From contig NZ_KZ559466.1 in NCBI RefSeq assembly GCF_002850745.1, forward strand, positions 162,512-226,511: a DNA stretch of 64,000 nt. Reading direction: 5' to 3'. This DNA comes from Nonomuraea indica (GTDB lineage: Bacteria > Actinomycetota > Actinomycetes > Streptosporangiales > Streptosporangiaceae). A program made the position numbers and the translations under genes. The notes below the pieces were generated by a model. That model worked only from the letters and a program-made list of their open reading frames with translations. It ran no database searches and was not told the DNA's origin. Positions 56,067 to 64,000 of this stretch are shown piece after piece (within the stretch, counting starts at the first letter, position 1; each line of letters starts with the position of its first letter).

Positions 56067-56088
56067 TGTCCCGGAACATGACTACTCG

Positions 56089-57279
56089 TCAGGACGTCGC
56101 GACGAGCGCCCACACCGTGAGCGGCAGCCCCACGACGGCCAGACCGGCGCCGGTGAGCAGGAAACGGCCCATGGGCACCGCGACGTCGTGGCGCCGGCAC
56201 GACTCGAACCACAGCAGCGTCGCCAGCGAGGCCCACGGCGTGACGACCGGGCCCACGTTGGTGCCGACGAGCAGGGCGAGGAGCTGGTCCTGCCGCGCCC
56301 CGGGGATCACCGCCTCGACCGCCGTGTACGCGGGCAGGTTGTTGATCGCGTTGGCCAGCCCGGCGCCGACGGCGGCCGTCCGGTACGGGTCGTGGCCGTC
56401 ACCGAGGAGCCCGCTCATCAGGTCGGCCAGGCCCCACCTGCTGAGGGTGGGCACCACGAGGAACAGCCCGGTGACGAAGATCAGGAGCTGCCAGGGCACC
56501 AGGTTCCAGGTGAGCCGCGCGCGGTCGCGCACGGCGAACGCCGCCACGACGATCAGGGCGGCGGCCGCGGCGGCGACCCCCACCTCCACCTCGGCCAGCA
56601 ACGCGCCGATGAACAGCAGGCAGGCCGCGGACGCGGCGGCGAACAGCACCCGGTCGCCGACCGGTTCGAGCACGGGCGGCGTGTAACGCAGGTCGCGCCG
56701 CTCGCCCCGCCGCCAGTAGAACGTCCACAGGAACGCCATCGTGACCAGGATCGCCACGAGCTGCGGCGCCCACATGCGCCCGGCGAACGCCTGGGCGTCC
56801 AGGCCGATCTTCTCCATGCCCAGCAGGTTGGTCAGGTTGGAGACCGGCAGCAGCAGGCTCGCGGTGTTGGCCAGCCAGATGGTGGTCATCGCCAGCGGCA
56901 GGGCGGCGATGCGGGCCTTGGGCGCGAGGGCCAGCATGACGGGGGTGAGCAGGACCGCGGTCGTGTCGAGGTTCAGAAATATCGTGACGAATGAGGCGAA
57001 GGCCGTGCACAGCACGAACAGCGCGGTGTAGTTCCCGCGCCCGAACACCGCCATCCTGGCCGCGATGGCGTCGAAGACCTGCGCCTCCTTGGTCAGCTCG
57101 GCCAGCACGATGATGCCCACCAGGAACACCAGCAGCGGCGCGATGTCGCCCAGGCTCTCCTCGGCCTCGCGCAACGGCAGCAGCCCGGTCGCCACGAAGA
57201 CCAGCCCGAGCAGCAGCAGCCCGATCCTGATCCCGTCGAGCACGCCCAGTCGACGCCACACGCGACGATGATCGCACAT
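56089..57279 (-). CDS. Anion transporter of the ArsB/NhaD/SLC13 superfamily
   Basis: This 396-residue polytopic transporter has about ten hydrophobic helices. Family blocks are FLNLDTTAVLLTPVMLALA near residue 110, SLLLPVSNLTNLLGMEKIG near 140 and GANAINNLPAYTAVE-like sequence (GLANAINNLPAYTAVEAV) near 315, as in ArsB/P-type permeases. The likely start is ATG 57279, whose GGAGG is unusually close (two bases). The upstream sequence is a degraded tnpB in the same frame with no stop between, so the true 5' end may have been altered by insertion. Arsenite, citrate or another anion could be the substrate. No arsR or arsC is adjacent. Confidence 0.82.
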   Translation of the reverse strand: MCDHRRVWRRLGVLDGIRIGLLLLGLVFVATGLLPLREAEESLGDIAPLLVFLVGIIVLAELTKEAQVFDAIAARMAVFGRGNYTALFVLCTAFASFVTIFLNLDTTAVLLTPVMLALAPKARIAALPLAMTTIWLANTASLLLPVSNLTNLLGMEKIGLDAQAFAGRMWAPQLVAILVTMAFLWTFYWRRGERRDLRYTPPVLEPVGDRVLFAAASAACLLFIGALLAEVEVGVAAAAAALIVVAAFAVRDRARLTWNLVPWQLLIFVTGLFLVVPTLSRWGLADLMSGLLGDGHDPYRTAAVGAGLANAINNLPAYTAVEAVIPGARQDQLLALLVGTNVGPVVTPWASLATLLWFESCRRHDVAVPMGRFLLTGAGLAVVGLPLTVWALVATS

Positions 57280-58218
57280 CACCTCCGCAACGCCGATGTC
57301 TCGGGGGATACTGAACAGGTGACTCCTCCGCTCCCTGCGGGGTGCGGCTTCTCGCCAGGCCGCTTCCGCAGCAGCGTCGCGAAGGGCAAGCCCTGCCCTG
57401 AGGATGTTGACCGCCGCGTTGACGTCGGCGTGCGCGGTGTGTCCGCACGCCGTACATGCGAACGTGGCCTGGGTGACGCGGTTCTCCTTCGCGCAATGCC
57501 CGCATCGCGAGCAGGTGCGGGAGGTGTTGGCGGGGTTCACCGCGATCAGCTCTCGACCGGCGCTTTCAGCCTTGTGCGACAGGATCGTCAGGAACACCCC
57601 CCAACCCGCGTCCAGGATGCTCCTGTTCAGGCCGGACTTGGCGGCTGCCCCGTTGGGCAGCCACCCGCCCGCACCGTCCAGTCGGGGTGCCGCCCGCCGG
57701 GTCATGCCGGTGACGTCGAGTACTTCGTGCGCGATCACGTCGTAGCCGGGCACCAGCGCGAGCGCGGCCTTGTGCGCGCCGTCGAGGCGCTGCCTGCGCA
57801 CTTTGGCGTGCAACGCGGCCACTCGCGCCGCGGCCTTGCGGCGCCGCTTCGACCCGCGCTTCTTACGGGCCAGGTCCTGCTGGGCCGCCGCGAGCCGGTC
57901 GGCGGACGCGGCCAGGTGGCGCTGGTTGGCGATGTGGTCGCCGCCGCTGGTGGTCACCAGCGACACCACCCCCAGGTCGATGCCGACGGCCGTACCCGTG
58001 GCCGGGAGCGGCTGGGCGGGCACCTGGTCGCAGGACAGGATCACGTACCAGCGGCGGCCCTTCCGCTTGACGCTGATCGTCTTCACGATGCCGGACACGC
58101 GGCGGTGCTCCAACGCCGCGTTGTACACCTGCCGATGATCCTCAATGCATGCGGCGAGCGCGGCCGCCTGCCGGGCGGTGGGGCGCGACAGGAACTTCAA
58201 CGACCTACGCACGGCCAC
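57280..58218 (-). pseudogene. tnpB: Degraded IS605-type tnpB, in frame with the transporter gene
   Basis: Residues from GTG 58218 match a TnpB of the IS200/IS605 group: RRSLKFLSRPTARQAAAL, then TVKRKG-like ISVKRKGRRWYVILSCD, GIDLG (RuvC Asp, about residue 80), HEVLDVTGM (Glu), CSRCG and CTACG (zinc finger) and HADVNAAVNIL (third Asp). About 90-100 residues of the N-terminal half (after ALEHRR) are missing compared with complete relatives, though the frame is kept. There is no stop before the transporter ATG at 57279. No tnpA or element ends were found. It is therefore an inactive remnant or an altered nuclease. Confidence 0.8.
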
Positions 58219-58529
58219 CCGCGTTGGCAGGTGATTGGTCCCGCGCCTCGACGACCGGATCGACCCCTGGCGCGTCTTCACCCGCCCGCCCGACGACCGG
58301 GCGGCGATACGACGGGCACCCCACGAGGTGGTACCCCAGGTCACACACCGCGGCCGGGGAGGCGCGCACCTGGCGAGTCACACGAGCAGTATCACAGCGT
58401 CACCCATCTCATACGCGACGAACGGACATCTCCGATGCCCCGAACCGGCGGGTCACCGCACACTCGGGCCCTGGCGGCCCTTCCCCTCCCCCCATCGCCC
58501 CAGGGCGACAGTCCCCTCGGGAGATGGTG
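58219..58529. other. Gene-free interval upstream of the giant gene
   Basis: This is about 310 bp between the divergent tnpB remnant and the TIR-NACHT gene. The frame of tnpB stays open to 58344, but with no family similarity. TCGCCC (58495-58500) and GGGCGA (58503-58508) form a tight palindrome 10 bp before the CGGGAG ribosome binding site and may be an operator. No promoter could be assigned. Confidence 0.4.
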
Positions 58530-61500
58530 ATGGCACGTGACGGCAGGCCGACCGACATCTTCGTCAGCTACTCCCCGGCCGACACGGCGTGGGCGACCTG
58601 GATCGCCTGGGAGCTCGAGGCCGCGGGCTACAAGACCATGATCCAGGCGTGGGACTTCGTCCCCGGCACCAACTTCATCGACTTCATGGACCGGGGCGTC
58701 AGCGAGGCGCAGCTCGTCGTGGCGGTGCTCTCGCGCAACTACCTGACCTCCCGCTACGGCCGCCTGGAGTGGCAGGCCGCGCTGCGGGCCGACCCCGACG
58801 ACCCCTCCAACAAGCTGGTGACGATCCGGCTGGAGGACGTGCACCTGGAAGGGCTGCTGTCCACGATCACCTGGGTCGACCTGGTGGGCGTGGCCGACGC
58901 CGGCCAGGCCCGCGACCTGCTGCTGGACCGGGTGAAGGAGGCGATGGCCGGGCGCGCCAAACCCGCCGCCGCGCCCGCCTTCCCGGCGGGCGGCCCGCAC
59001 GGGGCGCCGGCCGGGAAGGCGGCCACGCCGCCGCCGGCGCCCGCGCTCGACCGCCCCGCCGACCGCTCGCGCACCCGGCGCGGGCCGGGCACGGCGCCGA
59101 AGTTCCCGCCCGCGGCCACGGCCGAGCGGGGCCGCGAGTCGCTGACGGTGCTGCACATCGGCGGCCCCCGGTTCGGCCGGGCGCTGCCCGACCCCGGCGA
59201 GCCGTTCACGCCCGAGGACATGCAGGCCCGCATCTGGGCCGACCTGACCTCCATGTACGACCGGGGCATGCCGCGGCCCGACCTCATGGTGATCAGCGGA
59301 GACCTGACCGAGTCCGGCAGCCTCGGGCAGTTCGGGCAGGCGACGCGGTTCCTCACCGGCCTGCGCCTGCTGCTCGGGCTGGAGCCGCACCGGCTGGTGG
59401 TCGTGCCCGGCCCGCGCGACGTCACCAAGGCGGCCGCCAGCGCCTACTTCCTGACCTGCGAGGCCGACGACGTCAGCCCGCAGCCGCCCTACTGGCCCAA
59501 GTGGCGGCACTTCGCCGGCCTGTTCGGCGAGGTCTACCAGGGGCTCGACGACCGGGTGTTCGACGGCGGGCAGCCGTGGACCCTGTTCGAGGTGCCCGAC
59601 CTGCGGGTGGCGGTGGCCGGGCTCAACTCCACCATGGCCATGAGCCATCTGGAGCGCGACGCCTACCCGATGCTCGGCGAGACGCAGGCCGCGTGGTTCG
59701 CCGAGCGGCTGCGGCCGTACGAGGAGCGGGCCTGGCTGCGGCTCGGCGTGATGGGGCACCCACCGGCGGCGCTGCGCGACGCCACCGCCTACGAACGGCT
59801 GCTGGCCCGCCGCGTCAACCTGCTCTTCCACGGCAACCCCGGCACGTCGGGCGAGGCGGACGGCGCGTACGTGGCCGCGCCCCGCGCCGGCCGGCACCAC
59901 GTGGTAGAGATCGGGTCCGGCGGCGTGCGCACCTGGCTGCCCGACGAGCAGCCGAAGCGCGTCCCGCGCACCTGGCAGGCGGCGCGCTCCACGTTCACCG
60001 GCGAGACGCGGCCGGTCCCGCCGCCCCATCCCGAGGAGACCGGGCGCGAGCCGAGCCCGGTGGAGCTGCTGCTCGACCGGATCGTGGAGGTGTGCGAGGC
60101 CCGGCACGAGCGCGCCCGGATCCGCCGCTTCCCCGCCCACCTGGTGGTGACCCACCCCGACGACGGGTTCGTCCGCCAGGCGATGATCGGCGCCCACGTG
60201 GGCGAGGTGACCGGCGGCGACGCCGACGCGTTCGTCCGGCGGGCGCACGCGTCCGGCCTCGCCGCGGAGCTGGTCTACCAGGGTCCGCCGCCGGCCCGCC
60301 CGATCCGCGACGACCTCATGCGCAGGGGCGTGCGGCTGCGCAGCTTCACCGAGTTCCAGGGGTTGCTCGACCTGTCCAGCTACGTGGCCGAGCAGACCGC
60401 CAGGCTGACCGCCGACCGCCGCTACCCGCCCAGCCTGTACGTGCCGCAGCGCTACCGCGAGCTCGACCGCCCCGGCAGCCACATCAAGGAGGGCCTGACC
60501 GACGATCTGGTGCGGCTGCTGTCGGCCGACCACGGCAGGTTCCTGCTGCTGCTCGGCGACTTCGGCCACGGCAAGACGTTCGCGCTGCGCGAGCTGGCCC
60601 GGCGCATCCCGGCCGAGCTGCCCCACCTGACGCCGATCCTCATCGAGCTGCGCGCCCTGGACAAGGCGCACTCGGTGGACGCGCTGGTGGCCGCGCACCT
60701 GGCGAGCCACGGCGAGGAGTTCATCGACCTCAAGGCGTTCCGCTACCTGCTGCGCCAGGGCCGCATCGTGCTGCTGTTCGACGGGTTCGACGAGCTGGTC
60801 ACCCGGCTGACCTACGACCGGGCGGCCGACCACCTGACGACGTTACTCGCCGCCGCCGAGGACAAGGCGAAGATCGTGGTGGCCAGCCGCACCCAGCACT
60901 TCAAGTCGCACAGCCAGGTCCTCACCTCGCTCGGCGAGATGGTCGGGGTGCTGCCGCAGCGCAGGGTCCTCGCCGTGGAGAACTTCTCCCGCTCCCAGAT
61001 CGGCTCCTACCTCGCCAACCGCTTCGACGACCACGGCGAGGCGAGCGCCCGCATGGCGCTCCTGGAGAGCCTGGAGGGCCTGTTCGACCTGGCGCAGAAC
61101 CCGCGCATGCTCAGCTTCATCGCCGACCTCGACCCGGAACGGCTGCGCACCGCCGTCCTGGCCCGCCACACGATCAGCCCCGCCCTGCTGTACGAGGAGA
61201 TCCTCGGCTCCTGGCTCGCCTACGAGGAGCGGCGGGCCGCGATACCCGGCTCGGCCACGGCGCTGACCGCCGCCGAGCTGTGGGAGGCGGTGACGGCGCT
61301 GGCGCTGCGGCTGTGGGACGCGGGTGAGGCGCTGCTCGGCGTGGAGGAGCTGACCGAGTTCGGCGAGACGCTGACCGACCTCGCCGGCGGCCAGCTCTCG
61401 CCCGCGCACGCCGCGTACGCGATGGGGTCGGGCAGCCTGCTGGTGCGCACCGAGGAGGGGATGTTCGGGTTCATCCACTCCTCGGTGGGCGAGTGGCTCA

Positions 61501-64000
61501 TCGCCCGGCACATCGCGGCCACCATGGCCAACCCCGTCGTGCTGGCCCGGCGGCCGCTGTCGGCGCTGACCGTCGAGTTCCTGTGCGACCTGGCCGACGT
61601 GCGCGCGCTGCGGGCCTGGGTGGCCGACCCGCCCGCCGACGACGTGGCCCGCGCCAACGCCGTCAAGATCGCTGCCAGGCTGCGCACCCCCGCGCGGGCC
61701 GACCTGCGCGGCGCCGACCTGAAGGGCGAGGACCTGTCGGCGCGCGACCTGCAGGAGGTCGACCTGACGGGCGCCGACCTGAGCGACACCACGCTCGCCG
61801 GCACCAACCTGTCCCGGGCGGTCCTGCGCGACGCCAAGCTGGTGGGCGCGCGGCTCGACGGGGCCCGCCTGACCGGCGCCGACCTGACCGGCGCCGACCT
61901 GTCGGGAGCGCGGCTGGCCGAGACCGACCTCAGCGACGTGACCGTCGAGGGCGCCCGCTGGCACCGGGCCACGCTGATCAACGTGACCGGCACCCTGCCC
62001 CACCTGCCGGGCGCGGCCGTGGTGCCCGGACGGCCGGTCGAGGTGCAGCTCGCGCCCGCCGCCATCGGCGTCCCGTACGGCTACCACTTCCAGACCAGCC
62101 GCCTGCCCGAACCTCTCGCCTACAGCCCCGACGGGGCCACGATCGCGATCGGCAGCGAGGACGGCGGCGTGCTGCTGTGCGTCGGCGGCTCGCCGGTACG
62201 CACCCTGCAGGGACACCGGGGCCGCGTCTACGCCGTCTCCTTCGCCGGCGACCTGCTCGCCACCGGCGCCAGCGACGGCAGCGTCCTGCTGTGGAACGCC
62301 GCGACCGGCGAGCGGCTGCGCGAGCTGACCGGCCGTCCCGACGGCGTCTGGCCGCTGCGGCTCAGCCCCGGCGGCGACCTGGTGGCCGCCGGCGGCGGCG
62401 ACGGCGTGGTACGCCTGTGGGAGACCCCCACCGGACGGCCGGTCCACCAGCTCGCCGGCCACCAGGCACCCGTCTACACCGCCTCGTTCGGCCACGCGAC
62501 GCTGGTGACCGGCGACTCGGCGGGCGTGGTGCGGGTGTGGGACCTCGCCTCCGGCGCGGTCGTGGCCACCCTCGGCGGGCACCGCGGCGCCGTCTACCGC
62601 GCGGTGCACAGCCCCGACGGGTCGCTGCTGGCCACCGGCGACGAGGCGGGCACCGTACGGGTGTGGGAGACCGCGTCGTGGACGCTGCGGCACGCGCTAG
62701 CCGGCCACACGGGCAGCGTCTACTGCGTCACCTTCTCCCCCGACGGCTCGCTGCTGGCCACCGGCGACACGGCCGGCGCCGTGCGGCTGTGGAACCCCGT
62801 CGCGGGTGAGCCGCGCGGCGTGCACACCACCCACGCGGCGGCGGTCTACCAGGTGCGCTTCAGCCCCGACGGGCGCACCCTGGCCAGCGGCGACTCCGGC
62901 GGCATCGTCCGGCTGCAGGCGCCGGGCGGCTCCACCCGGATCGAGCTGAGCGGCCACCGCAGCTCGGTGTGGCCGTTCGCGTTCCGGCCCGACGGCGGGC
63001 AGCTCGCCACCAGCAGCAACGACGGCACGATCAGGCTGTGGGACCCGGCCTCCGGCACCTGCCAGCGGGTGCTGCGCGGCCACGGCAGGCGCATCTCGTC
63101 CGTACGGTTCAGCGCCGACGGCTCGATGCTCGCCACCAGCGGCAACGACGGCGTCGTCCGGGTGTGGGAGCCGCGCTCCGCGCGGCGGCTGCGCGAGGTC
63201 ACCGGCACCTCCGACCGGCTGCTGTCCGCCCTGTTCTCCCCGGCCGGGCCGGTGCTCGCCACCTCCAGCAACGACGGCGGCGTGCACTTCTGGAACGCCA
63301 CCACCGGCGACTACGAGCGCGAGCTGAACGTCGAGACCGACCACGTGTGGGCCGAGGCGTTCAGCCCCGACGGCACGCTGCTGGCCACCGCCAACGACGA
63401 CGACAGCGTACGCATCTGGTACCGGGCGACCGGCCGGCAGGTCAGCGTCCTGGCCGACCACCGCGGCCGGGTCCGCTCGATCGCCTTCAGCCCCGACGGC
63501 CGCTACGTGGCGACCGGCTGCGACGACCGGCTGGTGCGCATCTGGCACGTCGAGTCCGGCGGCCGGATCGCCACGCTCGACGGGCACACGGACCGGGTCT
63601 ACTCGGTGGTGTTCTCGCCGTCGGGCCGCCACCTGGCCAGCGCCGCCAACGACGGGCTGGCCAAGGTGTGGGAGCTGCGGCCCGGCCAGCCGTGGCAGCC
63701 GGTGCTGCGGCACACGCTCGACCGGCACACCGGGCGGCTGTGGTCGGTGGCGTTCGACTCCACCGGCACCCGGCTGGCCACGGGAGGCGACGACCTGACC
63801 GTGCGGGTGTGGGACGCGGCCACGGGCGCGGAGCTGCACACGCTCACCGGCCACGCACGGCGGGTGTGGTCGGTCGCCTACAGCCCCGCCTCGGACCTGC
63901 TGGCGAGCGCGGGAGACGACGGCGTGGTCATCCTGTGGGAGGGCGGCGAGCGCCGGGCGACGCTGCTGGGTCTGCCCGAGGGGTGGGCGGCGCTCGCCCC
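58530..64000 (+). CDS. Giant TIR-pseudophosphoesterase-NACHT-pentapeptide-WD40 STAND protein, 3' end cut
   Basis: At least 1823 residues are visible with no stop. The TIR domain (1-145) has DIFVSYSPADTAWATW and Glu80 in RYGRLEWQAAL at the NADase position. A Pro/Ala linker (146-200) follows. A calcineurin-like domain (203-475) lacks most metal ligands. An unassigned segment (510-645) precedes NACHT: Walker A GDFGHGKT (676-683), Walker B LLFDGFDE (748-755), sensor VVASRT. Pentapeptide repeats (about 1056-1145, AxLxG type) and 15 WD40 repeats (about 1190 to the edge) follow. Architecturally it is an NLR-like immune sensor: WD40 recognises, NACHT oligomerises, TIR depletes NAD. ATG 58530 has CGGGAG at good spacing. 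Confidence 0.92.
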   Translation, partial: MARDGRPTDIFVSYSPADTAWATWIAWELEAAGYKTMIQAWDFVPGTNFIDFMDRGVSEAQLVVAVLSRNYLTSRYGRLEWQAALRADPDDPSNKLVTIRLEDVHLEGLLSTITWVDLVGVADAGQARDLLLDRVKEAMAGRAKPAAAPAFPAGGPHGAPAGKAATPPPAPALDRPADRSRTRRGPGTAPKFPPAATAERGRESLTVLHIGGPRFGRALPDPGEPFTPEDMQARIWADLTSMYDRGMPRPDLMVISGDLTESGSLGQFGQATRFLTGLRLLLGLEPHRLVVVPGPRDVTKAAASAYFLTCEADDVSPQPPYWPKWRHFAGLFGEVYQGLDDRVFDGGQPWTLFEVPDLRVAVAGLNSTMAMSHLERDAYPMLGETQAAWFAERLRPYEERAWLRLGVMGHPPAALRDATAYERLLARRVNLLFHGNPGTSGEADGAYVAAPRAGRHHVVEIGSGGVRTWLPDEQPKRVPRTWQAARSTFTGETRPVPPPHPEETGREPSPVELLLDRIVEVCEARHERARIRRFPAHLVVTHPDDGFVRQAMIGAHVGEVTGGDADAFVRRAHASGLAAELVYQGPPPARPIRDDLMRRGVRLRSFTEFQGLLDLSSYVAEQTARLTADRRYPPSLYVPQRYRELDRPGSHIKEGLTDDLVRLLSADHGRFLLLLGDFGHGKTFALRELARRIPAELPHLTPILIELRALDKAHSVDALVAAHLASHGEEFIDLKAFRYLLRQGRIVLLFDGFDELVTRLTYDRAADHLTTLLAAAEDKAKIVVASRTQHFKSHSQVLTSLGEMVGVLPQRRVLAVENFSRSQIGSYLANRFDDHGEASARMALLESLEGLFDLAQNPRMLSFIADLDPERLRTAVLARHTISPALLYEEILGSWLAYEERRAAIPGSATALTAAELWEAVTALALRLWDAGEALLGVEELTEFGETLTDLAGGQLSPAHAAYAMGSGSLLVRTEEGMFGFIHSSVGEWLIARHIAATMANPVVLARRPLSALTVEFLCDLADVRALRAWVADPPADDVARANAVKIAARLRTPARADLRGADLKGEDLSARDLQEVDLTGADLSDTTLAGTNLSRAVLRDAKLVGARLDGARLTGADLTGADLSGARLAETDLSDVTVEGARWHRATLINVTGTLPHLPGAAVVPGRPVEVQLAPAAIGVPYGYHFQTSRLPEPLAYSPDGATIAIGSEDGGVLLCVGGSPVRTLQGHRGRVYAVSFAGDLLATGASDGSVLLWNAATGERLRELTGRPDGVWPLRLSPGGDLVAAGGGDGVVRLWETPTGRPVHQLAGHQAPVYTASFGHATLVTGDSAGVVRVWDLASGAVVATLGGHRGAVYRAVHSPDGSLLATGDEAGTVRVWETASWTLRHALAGHTGSVYCVTFSPDGSLLATGDTAGAVRLWNPVAGEPRGVHTTHAAAVYQVRFSPDGRTLASGDSGGIVRLQAPGGSTRIELSGHRSSVWPFAFRPDGGQLATSSNDGTIRLWDPASGTCQRVLRGHGRRISSVRFSADGSMLATSGNDGVVRVWEPRSARRLREVTGTSDRLLSALFSPAGPVLATSSNDGGVHFWNATTGDYERELNVETDHVWAEAFSPDGTLLATANDDDSVRIWYRATGRQVSVLADHRGRVRSIAFSPDGRYVATGCDDRLVRIWHVESGGRIATLDGHTDRVYSVVFSPSGRHLASAANDGLAKVWELRPGQPWQPVLRHTLDRHTGRLWSVAFDSTGTRLATGGDDLTVRVWDAATGAELHTLTGHARRVWSVAYSPASDLLASAGDDGVVILWEGGERRATLLGLPEGWAALA

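Noticed and set aside
58589..62809. Long open frames on both strands inside the giant TIR-NACHT gene
   Set aside because: They are Arg/Pro/Gly-rich shadows caused by GC-rich codons. Only the frame from 58530 has recognisable domains.

Overview
The window is very GC-rich DNA from a high-GC actinomycete. GTG starts are frequent, many genes are joined by 4-base ATGA or GTGA overlaps, and the middle carries the actinobacterial block pyrG, Nudix, xerD, parA, scpA, scpB, rluB, aroH, tyrA, cmk, der. Together with the Spo0M-like and giant NACHT-WD40 genes, the style fits a filamentous actinomycete. Streptosporangiaceae (for example Nonomuraea) is my guess and is not proven by the sequence. I saw no tRNA, rRNA, CRISPR array or intact mobile element.

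Left part (1-24.7 kb): short-amide use (FmdB, AmiS-like channel, FmdA cut by the edge); a fluoride-resistance operon of two CrcB/Fluc channels around a DUF190 gene; a DUF418 membrane protein; a class A beta-lactamase; two divergent regulator/target pairs (TetR with a dehydrogenase, ArsR-type with an MFS exporter), each with a clear operator; a soluble Ser/Thr kinase; PlsC; a dihydroxyacetone kinase operon dhaKLM; a ThDP-enzyme/cyclase pair; secreted and membrane proteins; PepP; a phosphopantetheinyl transferase; MarR; an LprG-P55-like lipoprotein/exporter pair; and a short archaeal-type aspartyl-tRNA synthetase. The synthetase is preceded by a well-formed T-box leader whose specifier reads GAC (Asp).

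Middle (25-41 kb): an ABC transporter pair, then the conserved block for CTP synthesis, chromosome segregation, rRNA pseudouridylation and aromatic amino acid synthesis. Two tandem glycosyltransferase genes on the opposite strand split it between tyrA and cmk. The rRNA pseudouridine synthase carries a disordered Arg/Gly/Asp-repeat tail of about 430 residues.

Right part (41-64 kb): an acetyltransferase, a nitronate monooxygenase-like enzyme, small membrane proteins, a Uma2 nuclease-fold protein, uvrB, a double-SPFH plus Spo0M-arrestin operon, an unassigned trio (two-TM protein, cupin-like protein, inositol-phosphatase-like protein), an MmpS-like lipoprotein, an anion transporter whose reading frame is continuous with a degraded tnpB, and finally a giant gene running off the edge. 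That gene encodes TIR, a calcineurin-like fold that has lost its metal ligands, NACHT, pentapeptide repeats and 15 WD40 repeats. It looks like an NLR-type (STAND) immune sensor and, with the Asp T-box, is the most interesting content here.
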